From: an uncultured Planctomycetaceae bacterium
GTDB lineage: Bacteria; Planctomycetota; Planctomycetia; Pirellulales; Thermoguttaceae
Length of the DNA: 57,600 nt
Direction: 5' to 3'
NCBI GenBank assembly: GCA_946408825.1
Contig: CAMJTU010000024.1
Span: forward strand, 1-57,600
In this document: in pieces, positions 28,313 through 38,596 of the stretch
Layout of the letters: every line of letters begins with the position of its first letter
How positions within the stretch are numbered: the stretch's first letter is position 1
The notes under the pieces: model-generated
The model's input: the letters and a program-made list of their open reading frames with translations, nothing else
What the model was told of the DNA's origin: nothing
Databases searched by the model: none
Program-made: the position numbers and the translations under genes

Positions 28313-28942
28313 TCAGTTGTCTGCAAAGGTTCCAACTTCATGTGCATGTGCGTCAAATCCAGTGAGGTACTCTGTGATTTCGGGCGCGTCTTCCGTAAAC
28401 TCAAAGAAATAATGCTGACGAATGTGTTGGAGAACGAAACGCTTTTGTGCTTGAGTTAAGGCAATTCCCTCGGCTGCCTTTTCAAGGATTTCCGTTTCGC
28501 TACGTAGAAGGGCCGTCAGAACGCCACGACCGTGAAGCGCTCTGAAGCGCAGTCCCATTAGACGTCGACCAGCTTCGGTGAGTTTGACATATCCCTCGAC
28601 GAGAACATAATTCCCAACGTCAGGAATGCTATCGGGAACGCGCTTTATCGATTGATAACCGTTTCCTACATTTAGAAACCACCCTTCGTTTGCTTTCCAA
28701 AAAGCAATTTCTTTATCGCTCCCAAGGACAAGGTATAAATTGTCCTGCTTCATCCGAATTTGCTTCAGGCCAGGCGCCTCCTCATTGGATAGGGAGACGT
28801 TGGAAGTGGAGCTTGGCGAGGCCAAAACAGGTTCTATAAGGACTGGAGCGCTACATTTCGGACAACGACGCGTCTGCCCTCGAAGTTCGTCTTTTGCTTC
28901 CAGTTTGCTTCCGCAATTCCTGCAAACGACACGAATTGTCAT
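28313..28942 (-). CDS. Zinc-ribbon protein of unknown function
   Basis: This 209-residue protein begins with a four-cysteine zinc ribbon, CRNCGSKL near residue 7 and CPKCSAPV near residue 27. A Ser-rich linker follows, then a folded part of about 150 residues (NLYLVLGSDKEIAFWKANEGWFLNVG, YVKLTEAGRRLMGLRFRALHGRG, QKRFVLQHIRQHYFFEF). The C-terminal part is not one I can name. Zinc-ribbon heads of this type, starting with a short CxxC motif, are very common in Planctomycetes. It is cytoplasmic, with no signal or membrane segment. GAGG precedes the ATG. Its end lies 117 bases upstream of the M60-like gene on the same strand. Confidence 0.75.
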   Translation of the reverse strand: MTIRVVCRNCGSKLEAKDELRGQTRRCPKCSAPVLIEPVLASPSSTSNVSLSNEEAPGLKQIRMKQDNLYLVLGSDKEIAFWKANEGWFLNVGNGYQSIKRVPDSIPDVGNYVLVEGYVKLTEAGRRLMGLRFRALHGRGVLTALLRSETEILEKAAEGIALTQAQKRFVLQHIRQHYFFEFTEDAPEITEYLTGFDAHAHEVGTFADN

Positions 28943-29650
28943 ACCATCCTCAAACTCTTTGTAGCGTCTTGTCGACGCTTCTTGGTAAAGTGCACACTAA
29001 AATCGTAACAGAGTTGCGAAACGAACATACTATGAATTTTGATAACATGTTCGACGCGACCACAGTTGAGATTGTATCAACATAACTTATTCGTTTCAAG
29101 CGTTTTTTACGGCAAAATTCGTATTTCCAGAACAACCATCGTGCATGATATACACAGCCTTAAGGGGAAAGACCTGCTAGCTATCTCTATGCTTGAAAGA
29201 GTGGAGCTTTTATTTGCGAACATTTTGTTTGTGAGTATAAAACTCTTTTATGCCCTCCTCGGAATAACATATGATAATTCTTTTTCGACGGAGGCGTTTT
29301 AAGGAATTGCTACTAATATGGTCTACAACTTTCTTTGATGAAACAGGATAAGAATAAATCAGACCACGTGTAGTTACGCCAGAATATTAGAGTTCTACAA
29401 TGATTGTTTCTACATTCATATTGAAAATTAAAGCGAAGTGTTGTTTGCTGAGAATCAATACGCCGTCGTCGTTTGTGCCGTTTATGTAATTTCAAGTCGC
29501 TAGAGCATATTAGGCTCGACGCCTTCTAAAGAACACCTATAATAGGGCGGACCGCGTTTCTCATGACACGAGAGGCGACTCTTTTGCCTAACGACTGCGG
29601 TATGTACAAAGACGCGTCTTCATCAAACTATTTGTGACAGAGGGTTTCTA
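28943..29650. other. 708-base intergenic region upstream of ilvD
   Basis: The region separates the divergent zinc-ribbon gene and ilvD. Open frames here (for example 29039-29302) lack ribosome sites and recognisable sequence. The right part holds a candidate ilvD promoter (29516-29543) and the palindrome AAGACGCGTCTT (29609-29620) in the leader. I see no T-box, no attenuator with a Leu/Ile/Val-rich peptide, and no tRNA. The left 550 bases show nothing I can interpret. Confidence 0.45.
29516..29543 (+). promoter_or_regulatory. Candidate ilvD promoter
   Basis: A perfect -10 hexamer TATAAT (29538-29543) lies 16 bases after TCGACG (29516-29521), which matches the -35 consensus at four of six positions. 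It is 107 bases before the ilvD start. Confidence 0.5.
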
Positions 29651-31573
29651 ATGCGTTCCGATGCAATTAAACAAGGCGCGAGTCGTGCGCCTCACCGTGG
29701 ACTTCTTCGTGCTTGCGGAGTATCTGAAAAGGATTTTAAACGCCCTTTCATTGCTATATGTAGCAGTCATGTCGACGTTATCCCTGGGCACGTTCATCTT
29801 CAAACTGTCGCTGAATTTATCGCCAAGGCCGTACGAGACGCCGGCGGCGTGCCTTTCATTTTTAACACTATCGGCGTGTGCGACGGCGTGGCAATGGGAC
29901 ACGATGGTATGAAATATTCGTTAGCCAGTCGTGAAATAATTGCCGACGCAGTTGAAACGATGATTAATGCCCATAAATTTGACGGGATGATTTGTATTCC
30001 GAACTGCGATAAAATCGTTCCTGGTATGCTAATGGCAACTGTTCGCTGCAATATTCCGACTATCTTTGCTAGCGGCGGTCCAATGGAAGCCGGTCGTACC
30101 GACGATCAGAAACCTCTTGACTTAATTTCAATTTTCGCAGCTTCTGCAGGCGAGCAGAATGGCCTCGTATCAGAAAGCGAACTCCTTGACGTCGAACAAC
30201 GTAGTTGCCCTACCTGCGGTTCGTGTTCTGGTATGTTCACCGCTAATAGTATGAACTGTTTGTGCGAAGCGCTTGGCATGGCGTTTCCGACAAACGGCAC
30301 TCTTCTTGCTACTAGCATGGATCGCCGCCGCCTCTACCGTCATGCCGCCAAGCGTATCGTCGAGATGGTTAATATTTTAGAATTACGGGATAAAGTCGCT
30401 TCTGGCGAATTGACAAAGAAGGAGGCTTCTATTGTCCGTAAGGTTTCCTATGTCGGTGGAAAACGCTCGGTTGTAGAACAAAAGATAGATATCGACTTCC
30501 CCGTTCTGCCACGTGAAATTATTACCCAGAAGTCTGTTGACAACGCGATGATTCTTGACATGGCGATGGGAGGAAGTTCCAATACAATTCTCCACTTGCT
30601 GGCAATTGCCAACGAAGCTAATCTTTCCTATTCTCTTAAACGCTTCAACGAGTTGAGTGAAACGACCCCGCATATTTGCAAGGTTTCTCCGAGTTGCGAC
30701 TATCATATAGAAGACGTCCATAACGCCGGAGGAGTTCACACAATTCTTGGAGAACTACGCCGTGCGCGCGTTCCTTCCTTTACATATTCTGCGCCTACAG
30801 TAACGGGTAAGACAATAGGTCAAAACATAGACGATTACGATCTTCGTAGTTCGAAGGTTACCGAAGAGGCGTTAGAACTTTATGCAGTACAGCCGGGCGG
30901 ACGTCGCAATATTCCCGCCATGAGCGTACGTCGACGTAGCAAGACTGTTAAGGAGTTGAAGCTTGCGTTTGACCCTCGAGACTGCATTCGTCCCTGTAAG
31001 AACGCATATCGTAAATCTGGCGGACTGACTATCCTCTTCGGCAACCTTGCGCCAAATGGAGCCGTCGTTAAAACGGCTGGCGTTCTTCCTCAGATGATGA
31101 AGCATTCTGGTCCTGCTGTAATATTTAACTCTGAACCAGAGGCGTATCAAGGAATTGTCGACGGAAAAGTTAAATCAGGCGACGTCGTCGTCGTTAGATA
31201 CGAAGGGCCAAAAGGCGGTCCCGGAATGCAGGAAATGTTAGCTCCAACAGCGGCAATTAAAGGCGTTCATCTCGACGACTCTGTTGCTCTTGTTACTGAC
31301 GGTCGCTTCTCTGGCGGAACCGCTGGAGCGTGCATAGGACACGTTAGTCCTGAAGCGGCGGAAGGCGGTCCAATTGGTCTTCTTAAGGACGGCGACATTA
31401 TTGAGATTGACATTCCAAACGAATCGATTTCAGTTCGATTATCGGACGCCGAACTCAAACGTCGGGCAAAGAGCTTTAAGGCTCCCGAACCTAGATATAA
31501 ATCAGGTTACCTCGCCAAATATGCGAAACTTGCTACGAGCGCAGATAAAGGCGCAGTTCTCCACTGGGACTAA
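29651..31573 (+). CDS. ilvD: Dihydroxy-acid dehydratase
   Basis: This 640-residue protein belongs to the IlvD/Edd family and should make 2-keto acids in isoleucine and valine synthesis. Iron-sulfur cluster ligands are likely Cys37 (AICSSH), Cys119 (PNCDK) and Cys192 (CGSCSGM). Other marks are [27 protein letters not shown] and TDGRFSGGT near the C-terminus. It is longer than common IlvD (about 550-620) because of about 30-40 extra residues between the third Cys and the MAMGGSSN block ([23 protein letters not shown]). The paralogues Edd and the sugar-acid dehydratases share these motifs, but the whole pattern fits IlvD best, and leuCD elsewhere in the window agree with branched-chain amino-acid synthesis. 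The ATG follows AGAGGG, and a strong terminator follows the gene. Confidence 0.9.
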   Translation: MRSDAIKQGASRAPHRGLLRACGVSEKDFKRPFIAICSSHVDVIPGHVHLQTVAEFIAKAVRDAGGVPFIFNTIGVCDGVAMGHDGMKYSLASREIIADAVETMINAHKFDGMICIPNCDKIVPGMLMATVRCNIPTIFASGGPMEAGRTDDQKPLDLISIFAASAGEQNGLVSESELLDVEQRSCPTCGSCSGMFTANSMNCLCEALGMAFPTNGTLLATSMDRRRLYRHAAKRIVEMVNILELRDKVASGELTKKEASIVRKVSYVGGKRSVVEQKIDIDFPVLPREIITQKSVDNAMILDMAMGGSSNTILHLLAIANEANLSYSLKRFNELSETTPHICKVSPSCDYHIEDVHNAGGVHTILGELRRARVPSFTYSAPTVTGKTIGQNIDDYDLRSSKVTEEALELYAVQPGGRRNIPAMSVRRRSKTVKELKLAFDPRDCIRPCKNAYRKSGGLTILFGNLAPNGAVVKTAGVLPQMMKHSGPAVIFNSEPEAYQGIVDGKVKSGDVVVVRYEGPKGGPGMQEMLAPTAAIKGVHLDDSVALVTDGRFSGGTAGACIGHVSPEAAEGGPIGLLKDGDIIEIDIPNESISVRLSDAELKRRAKSFKAPEPRYKSGYLAKYAKLATSADKGAVLHWD

Positions 31574-31615
31574 CACATTTTCTGTCTAATTTGTTGCAAG
31601 ACGTTTGTATAGGGA

Positions 31616-31648
31616 GGGTCGTTCAGCTTTTGGTAGAACGACCCTTTT
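31616..31648 (+). terminator. Terminator of ilvD
   Basis: GGGTCGTTC (31616-31624) pairs with GAACGACCC (31636-31644) around an 11-base loop and is followed directly by TTTTCCC. It lies 43 bases past the ilvD stop. Confidence 0.88.
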
Positions 31649-31810
31649 CCCTTCCCTCATTTCACTACTGAAAAAGGTTTAAGAAATCTGCTCCTATCTT
31701 GCATATCACTCTTTACCTCTCTAGAATTGAAGTTGCGCTGGTTCCTCATTTTTCTGACGTTAACGCGTCTCGTTGCAGCGACGGATACTTATTCAAAATC
31801 AAAGGTCAAA

Positions 31811-34800
31811 ATGAAAAACATTTTAATTTGCGCGTATTCGAGACGTTTTGTCGTCTTCTTTATGACATTCGTTTTTTTGACGTTTTGGGGTGGATCGTAT
31901 TCATGGGCGTTTACTTGTTACCGAGAAACCAGGGGAAATCTGACTTTTGAAATCTCGCCCACTGGTCCTATAACTGTCGAAGGAAAGTTCTATCGTGCGC
32001 CCCTAATTATAGAGAATCACAGTGATAGCGCAGTCGCTATTAGAGCGAGTTTTTCGTCTATTGACGCCTTCTTTCTATACGACGAATCAGTTGAACCTGC
32101 TTTAGAAATTACTCCGCCAAACTCTTTGATCAGCGAATTTACCGTCGAACCGGCTTCAACCCATAAAAGTGAAGTTGTATTTGCCGTCCGTGGCGCTTAC
32201 TTGGATGCTCACTATCCGCTCCGTGCTGTTTTTGAATTCATACAAGATGGAAAGAAAGAGATAGTCGATCTCCGTCCCGTTTTTTCAACGAAACTTGTCG
32301 ATCTCCTTCCAACAACGCGAAAAATAGACGTTCTGACCTTCGGCAATCGTTCATTTCTTGCACTTAACGGTTCGTCGTTTTCTCCATACGCCACGTACTG
32401 GAAAAGAGACAATGGCGACTATCATCTGTTGCCGATATCTTGGACAGGATCGGAAGTTAATACTAAAGCTTCACTTACGTTTGGTCAGATGGCAAGAGGC
32501 GGAATTTCGCGCTCATCGTGGTCAATCCACCCGCCGTACGATGGCGGTCCCGGCGTTATTGGTTTGAGGTTCGCCATCCAGTGTCCAGATTCTAAGAATA
32601 TATCTTTGCGATTTTTTAGCGCGATGCGCGATGTATTCCCTCCAGAACCTCCAACAGACGGGGTTGAATTTCGGGTCTATGCTTCCCATCTTCTTTCACG
32701 TGGCGATGGTTCAATCAATCAGGAAGCGTTAGATCAGGCGATACAACGGGAGCCTCGCGAAGAGGAACTTCTTTATGCTTCGCAGTATGCCGGAACTGAT
32801 TGGAATGAGAATGAAGTTGACCTTTCGAAATTTACTGGTCAGATTATTTTACTAACTTTTGAAGCTGATCCAGGTTCCGCTCGGAACACAACATGTGACA
32901 ATAGTTTCTGGGGCGACGTCGTACTGCTTGCCAATGCGACACATGCTGGTGAAAATGCGAGTGAACTAGAACATCTTGCCCTTCGAAAGAGAAACTCCAA
33001 CGCATTTTCCAGTTTTGTTCAAACTGCGCCGACTGACGTCCCTACTTCAGGAATAGAACTTGAAGACGGTTCTCGTGGCTTTGTATTAGGTTTTGGACAG
33101 TTTGCGGTTGTAACCCTTGGAAAAAAAGGAATCTTTGACGGATGGATTACTATTGGCTCTGAAGAAAAGTTCATACAAATCGATGGAGTTCGCGTGCGAT
33201 ATCAAGGAACGGAGGTTGGTTTTGATCGACCTTTCGAACCTTGTAAGGTATCGACTGAGTTTACAGATGCGAGAGAACTTGAGTTTAGGGTTCGGCGCTT
33301 TGCGATTAACCACCATGAACCGATTATTGGCGACGTTCCTATAGACGCATGTCTTGAAGAATTTAAAGACAAGTTGATTCTCGACGCGCCGTGCTCTGAG
33401 AATGAACTTTGCTGTTACATTTCCAAAACCCTCGGAGGATTGGCGTTTCGAATTGTTTCTTCTCATAACGCCGATATCAATTCAATCCAATTTGGAGCTT
33501 TTTCTCATAAGGCGGATCGGCTATTCTTTGGGCACGGATACTGTATTGTTAATCCTACTAGTCCATTTGAAGAGTCTGGAGATGGGTTTGCGTGTTCTAC
33601 AAGCCACGTCGGTATGGATTTTGAGAATGGTATTTCCCTCCTTCAAGCATCGACTCGACCTGTTGATCGGTTCATTGTAAATCCTGATCAGCAGATTTAT
33701 ACGCTCACAACAAATTGTGATTCTCGTTTGACGTTACGTTCAAGCGAGTTGGGTGCGTTTGATTGTGCAATGAAATATGCTCCTGGGTTCGACAAAGCGC
33801 CCGCTCTCCTTGTGTCTAAAAAGGCAGGAAGATTTGTTTTCGATTACTGGGGCGGAAAGTATGGCGACGTCCTCGCCCGAATGAAAACCTTTGTTAGATA
33901 CGGGTTGACGAACTCCATGCTGATTCAGCATGTTTGGCAACGTTATGGTTATGACGTTCGCCTTCCGGACGTCTGGCCGCCCAGCCCGCTTCAAGGAACT
34001 TTGAATGATCTTGTTGAGACTCAAAAATATCTTGACAGTCTTGGAATTCCCTTTGGTTTGCATGATAACTATATCGACTTTTACCCTGACGCAGACGGGT
34101 TTTCCTATGACGACGTCATTTTCAATGCCGACGGCCAGCCGCAGAAGGCCTGGTATAATCCGGGACCAGACGCTCAAAGTTATCGTTTCAATCCGTTGAA
34201 GTTTATGCCGTACGCGGAACGTAATCTCGATGTTATTAGTCAGTATCTGATGCAGACTGCTTATTTTACTGACGTTTTTTCATCCATTCATATCATGGAC
34301 TTTTATGATCGCGAAGGAACTTTTCATCCTCGAACTGAGACACTTGACGCTTGGAATCGTTATTTTGATCTTGTTCACGAACGTTTCAATCAAAATGCAA
34401 TTACAGTTAGCGAATCCGGAAGTGACGCCCTGATCGGTCACCTTGACGGCGCTGATGCGATTCTTCGTCGTATAACGTCTGTTCAGGAAAGCTATTCTGA
34501 CGTTATTCCTTGCGAGGATAGCGAGTATGTTCCTTGGTTTGACGTCGTTAATCACAAACGTTTTATTCTGCATGGAGTTGGCTACAGCGATCGCTATCAA
34601 GGCGGAGAGTCTCGTGCGCTTAGAGGAATTGAGAGCGACGACTATATTTCATCAGAGGCGTTAACTGGGCACGCCGTTATGGTCGATCTTCCGACCTCCG
34701 TTCGTGGTACTATTCGTAAGTATTGGTTGATGCAAAATTTGGCTGAGTCGTTGGCTCTTGATGAGATTGTTGGATTCGAATTTGTGGACGGTAATATTCA

Positions 34801-35785
34801 TCGTCAGAAAATTGTTTGGAAATCGGGAGTCACAGTCTATGTTAATCGAGATCAAGACCCGTGGACATTGGACATGAAAGTTCCTAAGACAGATATTGAT
34901 GTTTGTCTCCCACAGTATGGTTTCTGGTCTGTCAGTGATAATGAGTATGGAGGGGTTGTTCGCATAAACAACCAAGTCGTCGAACTGCGTGTTAATTCTG
35001 ATAGTGACTTCTTTGTAAACGGTCGTCAGAGTGTTTCAAGCGAGGTTGTGCCCATCCACCCGTTATTCGAAGATGTTAAGATTATTGACTCTAAAACAAT
35101 ACGTGGAAAATTTATTTGGGACGCCCTTGTTCCAACCGATAAACCATACGCTGCTTTTCTTCACCTTGAACGACCTCAGACTTGGTGGAACGATAAGCCT
35201 GAACTTCATGTTTTACCGCTTGCCACTCCATCTAAACCGAGTGATAAATGGATGGGACGTGAGACGGACCTTTTCGGCGATCTTACGACGGTTGTTATTC
35301 CAGAAGAGTTGCCGCCAGGTTTTTACAATCTTCTTTGCGGTCTCTATGATCCGGTTTCAGGGCGTCGACTTTCTCTCCTAGGTTCAAATACTAAAGATTC
35401 GCGTTGTAGGTTGGGCGGAATCGTAATCAAAGGACAAGGCGCTGATCGCGAGCTTGCCTTTGAACCTGCTAAGCCGCTCACAGATGCGGATAAACGGCTT
35501 ATTCCAAATACTGAGCCAACGAACTTTGGCGTTTGTAATACGATGGGAGCGTTTCGTCTTGTGAAGACTTCCGACGATTCGATTACTCTAACGCCGCTCC
35601 CGAATGAACCGCCCTTCTCCGTTTCCATAACAACTCCTTTTTTTATGACTGGCGATTTTGAAATCATTTCTCATGACTCTGACGGCGTCGAACTCGCGAA
35701 GGAGAATGTTTCAGCGATAAATGGAAGTCTTGACGTTTTACTTGATTCTTCGAAGGTTTTTTCGTATGAAGTAAAACGTCGTTAG
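31811..35785 (+). CDS. Very large secreted protein with a glycosidase-like central barrel
   Basis: The protein has 1324 residues from the ATG at 31811 (AAAGGTC upstream); a longer TTG-started reading is less likely. Residues 8-32 form a signal peptide ending SWAF. The first ~650 residues are beta-rich (GNLTFEISPTGPITVEG, GGPGVIGLRFAIQCPD), the middle (about 670-1000) looks like a TIM barrel, and the end is beta-sandwich-like. In the barrel, FGLHDNYIDFY, YFTDVFSS (Asp821), SESGSD (Glu868) and FILHGVGYSDRY recall GH101 endo-N-acetylgalactosaminidases and related unclassified barrels. Asp821 and Glu868 would be the candidate nucleophile and acid. This is inference by eye, not a confirmed family assignment. 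The gene stands alone after ilvD. Confidence 0.72.
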   Translation: MKNILICAYSRRFVVFFMTFVFLTFWGGSYSWAFTCYRETRGNLTFEISPTGPITVEGKFYRAPLIIENHSDSAVAIRASFSSIDAFFLYDESVEPALEITPPNSLISEFTVEPASTHKSEVVFAVRGAYLDAHYPLRAVFEFIQDGKKEIVDLRPVFSTKLVDLLPTTRKIDVLTFGNRSFLALNGSSFSPYATYWKRDNGDYHLLPISWTGSEVNTKASLTFGQMARGGISRSSWSIHPPYDGGPGVIGLRFAIQCPDSKNISLRFFSAMRDVFPPEPPTDGVEFRVYASHLLSRGDGSINQEALDQAIQREPREEELLYASQYAGTDWNENEVDLSKFTGQIILLTFEADPGSARNTTCDNSFWGDVVLLANATHAGENASELEHLALRKRNSNAFSSFVQTAPTDVPTSGIELEDGSRGFVLGFGQFAVVTLGKKGIFDGWITIGSEEKFIQIDGVRVRYQGTEVGFDRPFEPCKVSTEFTDARELEFRVRRFAINHHEPIIGDVPIDACLEEFKDKLILDAPCSENELCCYISKTLGGLAFRIVSSHNADINSIQFGAFSHKADRLFFGHGYCIVNPTSPFEESGDGFACSTSHVGMDFENGISLLQASTRPVDRFIVNPDQQIYTLTTNCDSRLTLRSSELGAFDCAMKYAPGFDKAPALLVSKKAGRFVFDYWGGKYGDVLARMKTFVRYGLTNSMLIQHVWQRYGYDVRLPDVWPPSPLQGTLNDLVETQKYLDSLGIPFGLHDNYIDFYPDADGFSYDDVIFNADGQPQKAWYNPGPDAQSYRFNPLKFMPYAERNLDVISQYLMQTAYFTDVFSSIHIMDFYDREGTFHPRTETLDAWNRYFDLVHERFNQNAITVSESGSDALIGHLDGADAILRRITSVQESYSDVIPCEDSEYVPWFDVVNHKRFILHGVGYSDRYQGGESRALRGIESDDYISSEALTGHAVMVDLPTSVRGTIRKYWLMQNLAESLALDEIVGFEFVDGNIHRQKIVWKSGVTVYVNRDQDPWTLDMKVPKTDIDVCLPQYGFWSVSDNEYGGVVRINNQVVELRVNSDSDFFVNGRQSVSSEVVPIHPLFEDVKIIDSKTIRGKFIWDALVPTDKPYAAFLHLERPQTWWNDKPELHVLPLATPSKPSDKWMGRETDLFGDLTTVVIPEELPPGFYNLLCGLYDPVSGRRLSLLGSNTKDSRCRLGGIVIKGQGADRELAFEPAKPLTDADKRLIPNTEPTNFGVCNTMGAFRLVKTSDDSITLTPLPNEPPFSVSITTPFFMTGDFEIISHDSDGVELAKENVSAINGSLDVLLDSSKVFSYEVKRR

Positions 35786-35936
35786 TTTTCCAGGTTTTCG
35801 TTTTCTGTTGACAAATAGAATGTAGCGCCAAAAATGTCGGTTAGACGGTTTGTTTACAGGGACGGCGTTTAGAAAGACGACCGTTCCAATTTGGTCGTTG
35901 TCGTATGGTGGTTTTTGAAGCAGTGGAGTTCTTAGG

Positions 35937-37598
35937 TTGTCATTCGGGAATAATATTGTTTTCTTACTGCGGTTTGCTCTTGTGGCGATTATCTTTGGCG
36001 TTTGTTGGGGCGTGTCCTTTGCGCAGACGTCAAGCGACGTTGCGCCTCAAACTTTTGCACGAATTGATGAAACACATGAGTCAAAGTCGACGCAATCCGT
36101 CACGGATTCTGATCGAGTTCTTGTTACCAACGAATCTGCCGATACTTCAAAGACCAAAGAGAAAAATTATTCGGAAAAACGCAACGCCGAGATTGTGTTT
36201 GACGAGTATCAACAACGACTTGAAGACCTCGCTAAAAAGTGCGACGAGCTTTCAATGCCCTTAGAGGCTAAAGTTACTCGGTCACTTATTTATCCTGATA
36301 ATACTGAGATCTTTACGATTCCTCTTCTTCCTGTTCAAGAGACACTTAGGAAACTGCCTGCAGACGCGAATAAAAATCAACGTTTTTGGTTTTCAGCTTT
36401 AAATCGGCTTCGTGGTCAATATTCAGATGAAATCTATTCGTTTGCAGAGTATTTCGGGGATAAAAAACGCGGTTATGACGTCGTTGCTTGTGTTTTAACT
36501 ACTCTTTTTGTCAATCCAGATCATACAAAGGCACGACATTTTTTTAATTACACTCTTCAAGATGGAGTTTGGAGAAGTAGGTGGGAACTTCAACAACTTG
36601 AGAAAGGATTGGTAGAAACCCCCGAATTCGGATGGTTGCCGGCAGAGAACGTGGATCGTTATAGAAACGGGGAACGTTTTTACAAACGCCAGTGGATTTC
36701 TTCACAAGAAGAAGAAAAAAGAATTCTTGCCAGCGCTTCTGGTTGGAGAGTGGATACTGAGCACTTTTCAATTCTCTCTCGCGTTTCTCTTGAAAGAGGC
36801 GTCGAAATTGGTCGTCTACTTGAAGCATATTATCAAGCTTGGAGTCGCCTTTTTTTCCGTATGATTGCTTCAGAAACTCAGTGGAGTTCTCAACTTTATT
36901 TAAATACTGAAATTGTAACTAAACGGCATAAGATCATTATTTATAGAAATCGTGAAGAATATCTCCGTGAATTAAAGAAGCACGATTCCAACGTGTCCCT
37001 CAGCGTTGGCGGTTACTTTCCCAATCTGCGTTGCACCTTTGTCTATGAACCTAGTAAAGACGATAATTTCGATTTACTCCCTCTTCTTTTTCACGAAACG
37101 ACCCATCAACTATTTGAAGAATGTAGCACTTCAAGTCAAAGCCGTTTTAAGGTTGATTTCCAATCTCGTGCCAAGGTCTCGAATTTTTGGGTAGTTGAGG
37201 GGGTTGCCGTATATGCTGAAACTTTCAAGGTTAACGCTTCGAAATCTGCTGCCACGTTGGGAGGTGGAAGGAACGTTTTTCGAATTCAATGTGCTTTGGA
37301 AAGTCTTTTTGTCGATAAGGATTACGTTTCACTCCGCGAGTATGCGGGGCTTTCCCGTGAAGAGTTTCAAAACAGACGAGATATTGCTACGCTTTACTCA
37401 GAAGCGGCGGGACTCGCCTATTTTTTCATGCATTATGACAACGGCGTTTACCGCGACGCGTTTGTAACTTATCTCTATAACGTCTATCAAGGAATTGATT
37501 CACGAGATTCACTTGAAAAAGTGACGGGGAAGACGTTTGAAGAACTTGATCGTGAATATATTGATTTTATGCAATCGCTTTATCACGCATCAAAATGA
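35937..37598 (+). CDS. Secreted DUF1570-type HExxH putative metallopeptidase
   Basis: This 553-residue protein starts at a TTG codon; no ATG fits in this frame upstream of the signal peptide (residues 8-30, LLRFALVAIIFGVCWGVSFAQ), and GGAG precedes the TTG. The C-terminal half has the gluzincin-like motif HETTH (His386-His390), then about 30 residues later FWVVEGVAVYAE with a likely third ligand. This is the arrangement of the DUF1570 family, which is almost confined to Planctomycetes. Upstream are short charged segments and a peptidoglycan- or protein-binding-like region I cannot name. Family substrates are unknown. The following mannosyltransferase starts 80 bases later on the same strand. 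Confidence 0.8.
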   Translation: MSFGNNIVFLLRFALVAIIFGVCWGVSFAQTSSDVAPQTFARIDETHESKSTQSVTDSDRVLVTNESADTSKTKEKNYSEKRNAEIVFDEYQQRLEDLAKKCDELSMPLEAKVTRSLIYPDNTEIFTIPLLPVQETLRKLPADANKNQRFWFSALNRLRGQYSDEIYSFAEYFGDKKRGYDVVACVLTTLFVNPDHTKARHFFNYTLQDGVWRSRWELQQLEKGLVETPEFGWLPAENVDRYRNGERFYKRQWISSQEEEKRILASASGWRVDTEHFSILSRVSLERGVEIGRLLEAYYQAWSRLFFRMIASETQWSSQLYLNTEIVTKRHKIIIYRNREEYLRELKKHDSNVSLSVGGYFPNLRCTFVYEPSKDDNFDLLPLLFHETTHQLFEECSTSSQSRFKVDFQSRAKVSNFWVVEGVAVYAETFKVNASKSAATLGGGRNVFRIQCALESLFVDKDYVSLREYAGLSREEFQNRRDIATLYSEAAGLAYFFMHYDNGVYRDAFVTYLYNVYQGIDSRDSLEKVTGKTFEELDREYIDFMQSLYHASK

Positions 37599-37678
37599 AC
37601 TAACGACGATTTTCTTTCTTTCTTTAATTCCCCTTTTATTGAGTCCTTAAACATCAAACGAATGTACTACGGTGGAAT

Positions 37679-38404
37679 ATGAAAGTACTTATCGTAATCG
37701 CCACCTATAACGAAATCGACAACCTTCCAAAACTTGTCGAAGAACTCAGGTCTTTGGTTTCAGACGCCGACATACTTGTTGTTGACGATAATTCGCCGGA
37801 TGGAACTGGTCGATGGGTTGAGGAGAAGTCGCGACAGGACGTCCACGTTTTTTCCATTATCCGTACAAATGAAAGAGGACTTGGATCGGCGGTGATTCGA
37901 GGTTTTAAATATGGAATTGAACATAAGTACGACTATCTAGTAAACATGGACGCCGACTTCAGTCATTCTGTATCAGACGTGCCAAGATTACTAAAAGTAA
38001 TTACGGAATCTAACGCCGACGTTGTAATTGGTTCTAGATACGTTTTTGGGGGAATGACGCCTGACTGGCCAGTAATTCGCAAAGTGATGAGTCGTTGCGT
38101 CAACTTTTGGGCCAAGGCGACTCTTGGACTCAAAACAAAAGACAATAGCGGGGCCTTTCGATGTTATCGTATTGACAAGTTAAGCCTGCTTGATTTCGAT
38201 CGCTTCATTTCTTCCGGATATTCTTTTTTCGAGGAGACTCTCTTCAGATTGAAGCAAGCTGGCGCGACATTTGAAGAAACGCCAATAGTTTTTCTTGATC
38301 GTCGTCTCGGCGTTTCTAAAATTAACAGAAAAGAAGCTATTAAGGCAATCTGGATCATGCTTAAACTGGGGCTTGAGCGTGTCGTAGGGAGACGAAACGG
38401 TTAA
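37679..38404 (+). CDS. Polyprenyl-phosphate mannose synthase-like glycosyltransferase (GT2, DPM1-like)
   Basis: This 241-residue GT-A enzyme resembles dolichyl-phosphate-mannose synthases: IATYNEIDNL at the start, DDNSPDGTG (36-44), the metal-binding DAD (91-93, NMDADFSH), VIGSRYVFGG and the typical DRRLGVSKI near the end. It should transfer mannose or glucose from a nucleotide sugar to a polyprenyl phosphate at the inner membrane face, for use by a membrane glycosyltransferase. It lacks the C-terminal membrane domain some relatives have, like the catalytic-only type. No partner glycosyltransferase is adjacent. It sits 80 bases after the DUF1570 gene. Confidence 0.9.
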   Translation: MKVLIVIATYNEIDNLPKLVEELRSLVSDADILVVDDNSPDGTGRWVEEKSRQDVHVFSIIRTNERGLGSAVIRGFKYGIEHKYDYLVNMDADFSHSVSDVPRLLKVITESNADVVIGSRYVFGGMTPDWPVIRKVMSRCVNFWAKATLGLKTKDNSGAFRCYRIDKLSLLDFDRFISSGYSFFEETLFRLKQAGATFEETPIVFLDRRLGVSKINRKEAIKAIWIMLKLGLERVVGRRNG

Positions 38405-38596
38405 ATATCGGCCTATTAAAAACACCTCTAATTCGAGAATCCGGTCGGTTCGACGTGTTTAACGTATAAACCTAACGCTGAAGGACGTCGTCGCGCATGA
38501 TGAAATCACAAACCGTAGAGCTTGGGGCTCTTCCTCTTAGCATTCCCCCGCTATTCTAATAGCGTAATTGATAGTTAGAAAAGCTGAATTTCTCGA

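Noticed and set aside
29039..29302. 87-codon frame upstream of ilvD
   Set aside because: No ribosome site and no recognisable content; it is in an AT-rich intergenic region.
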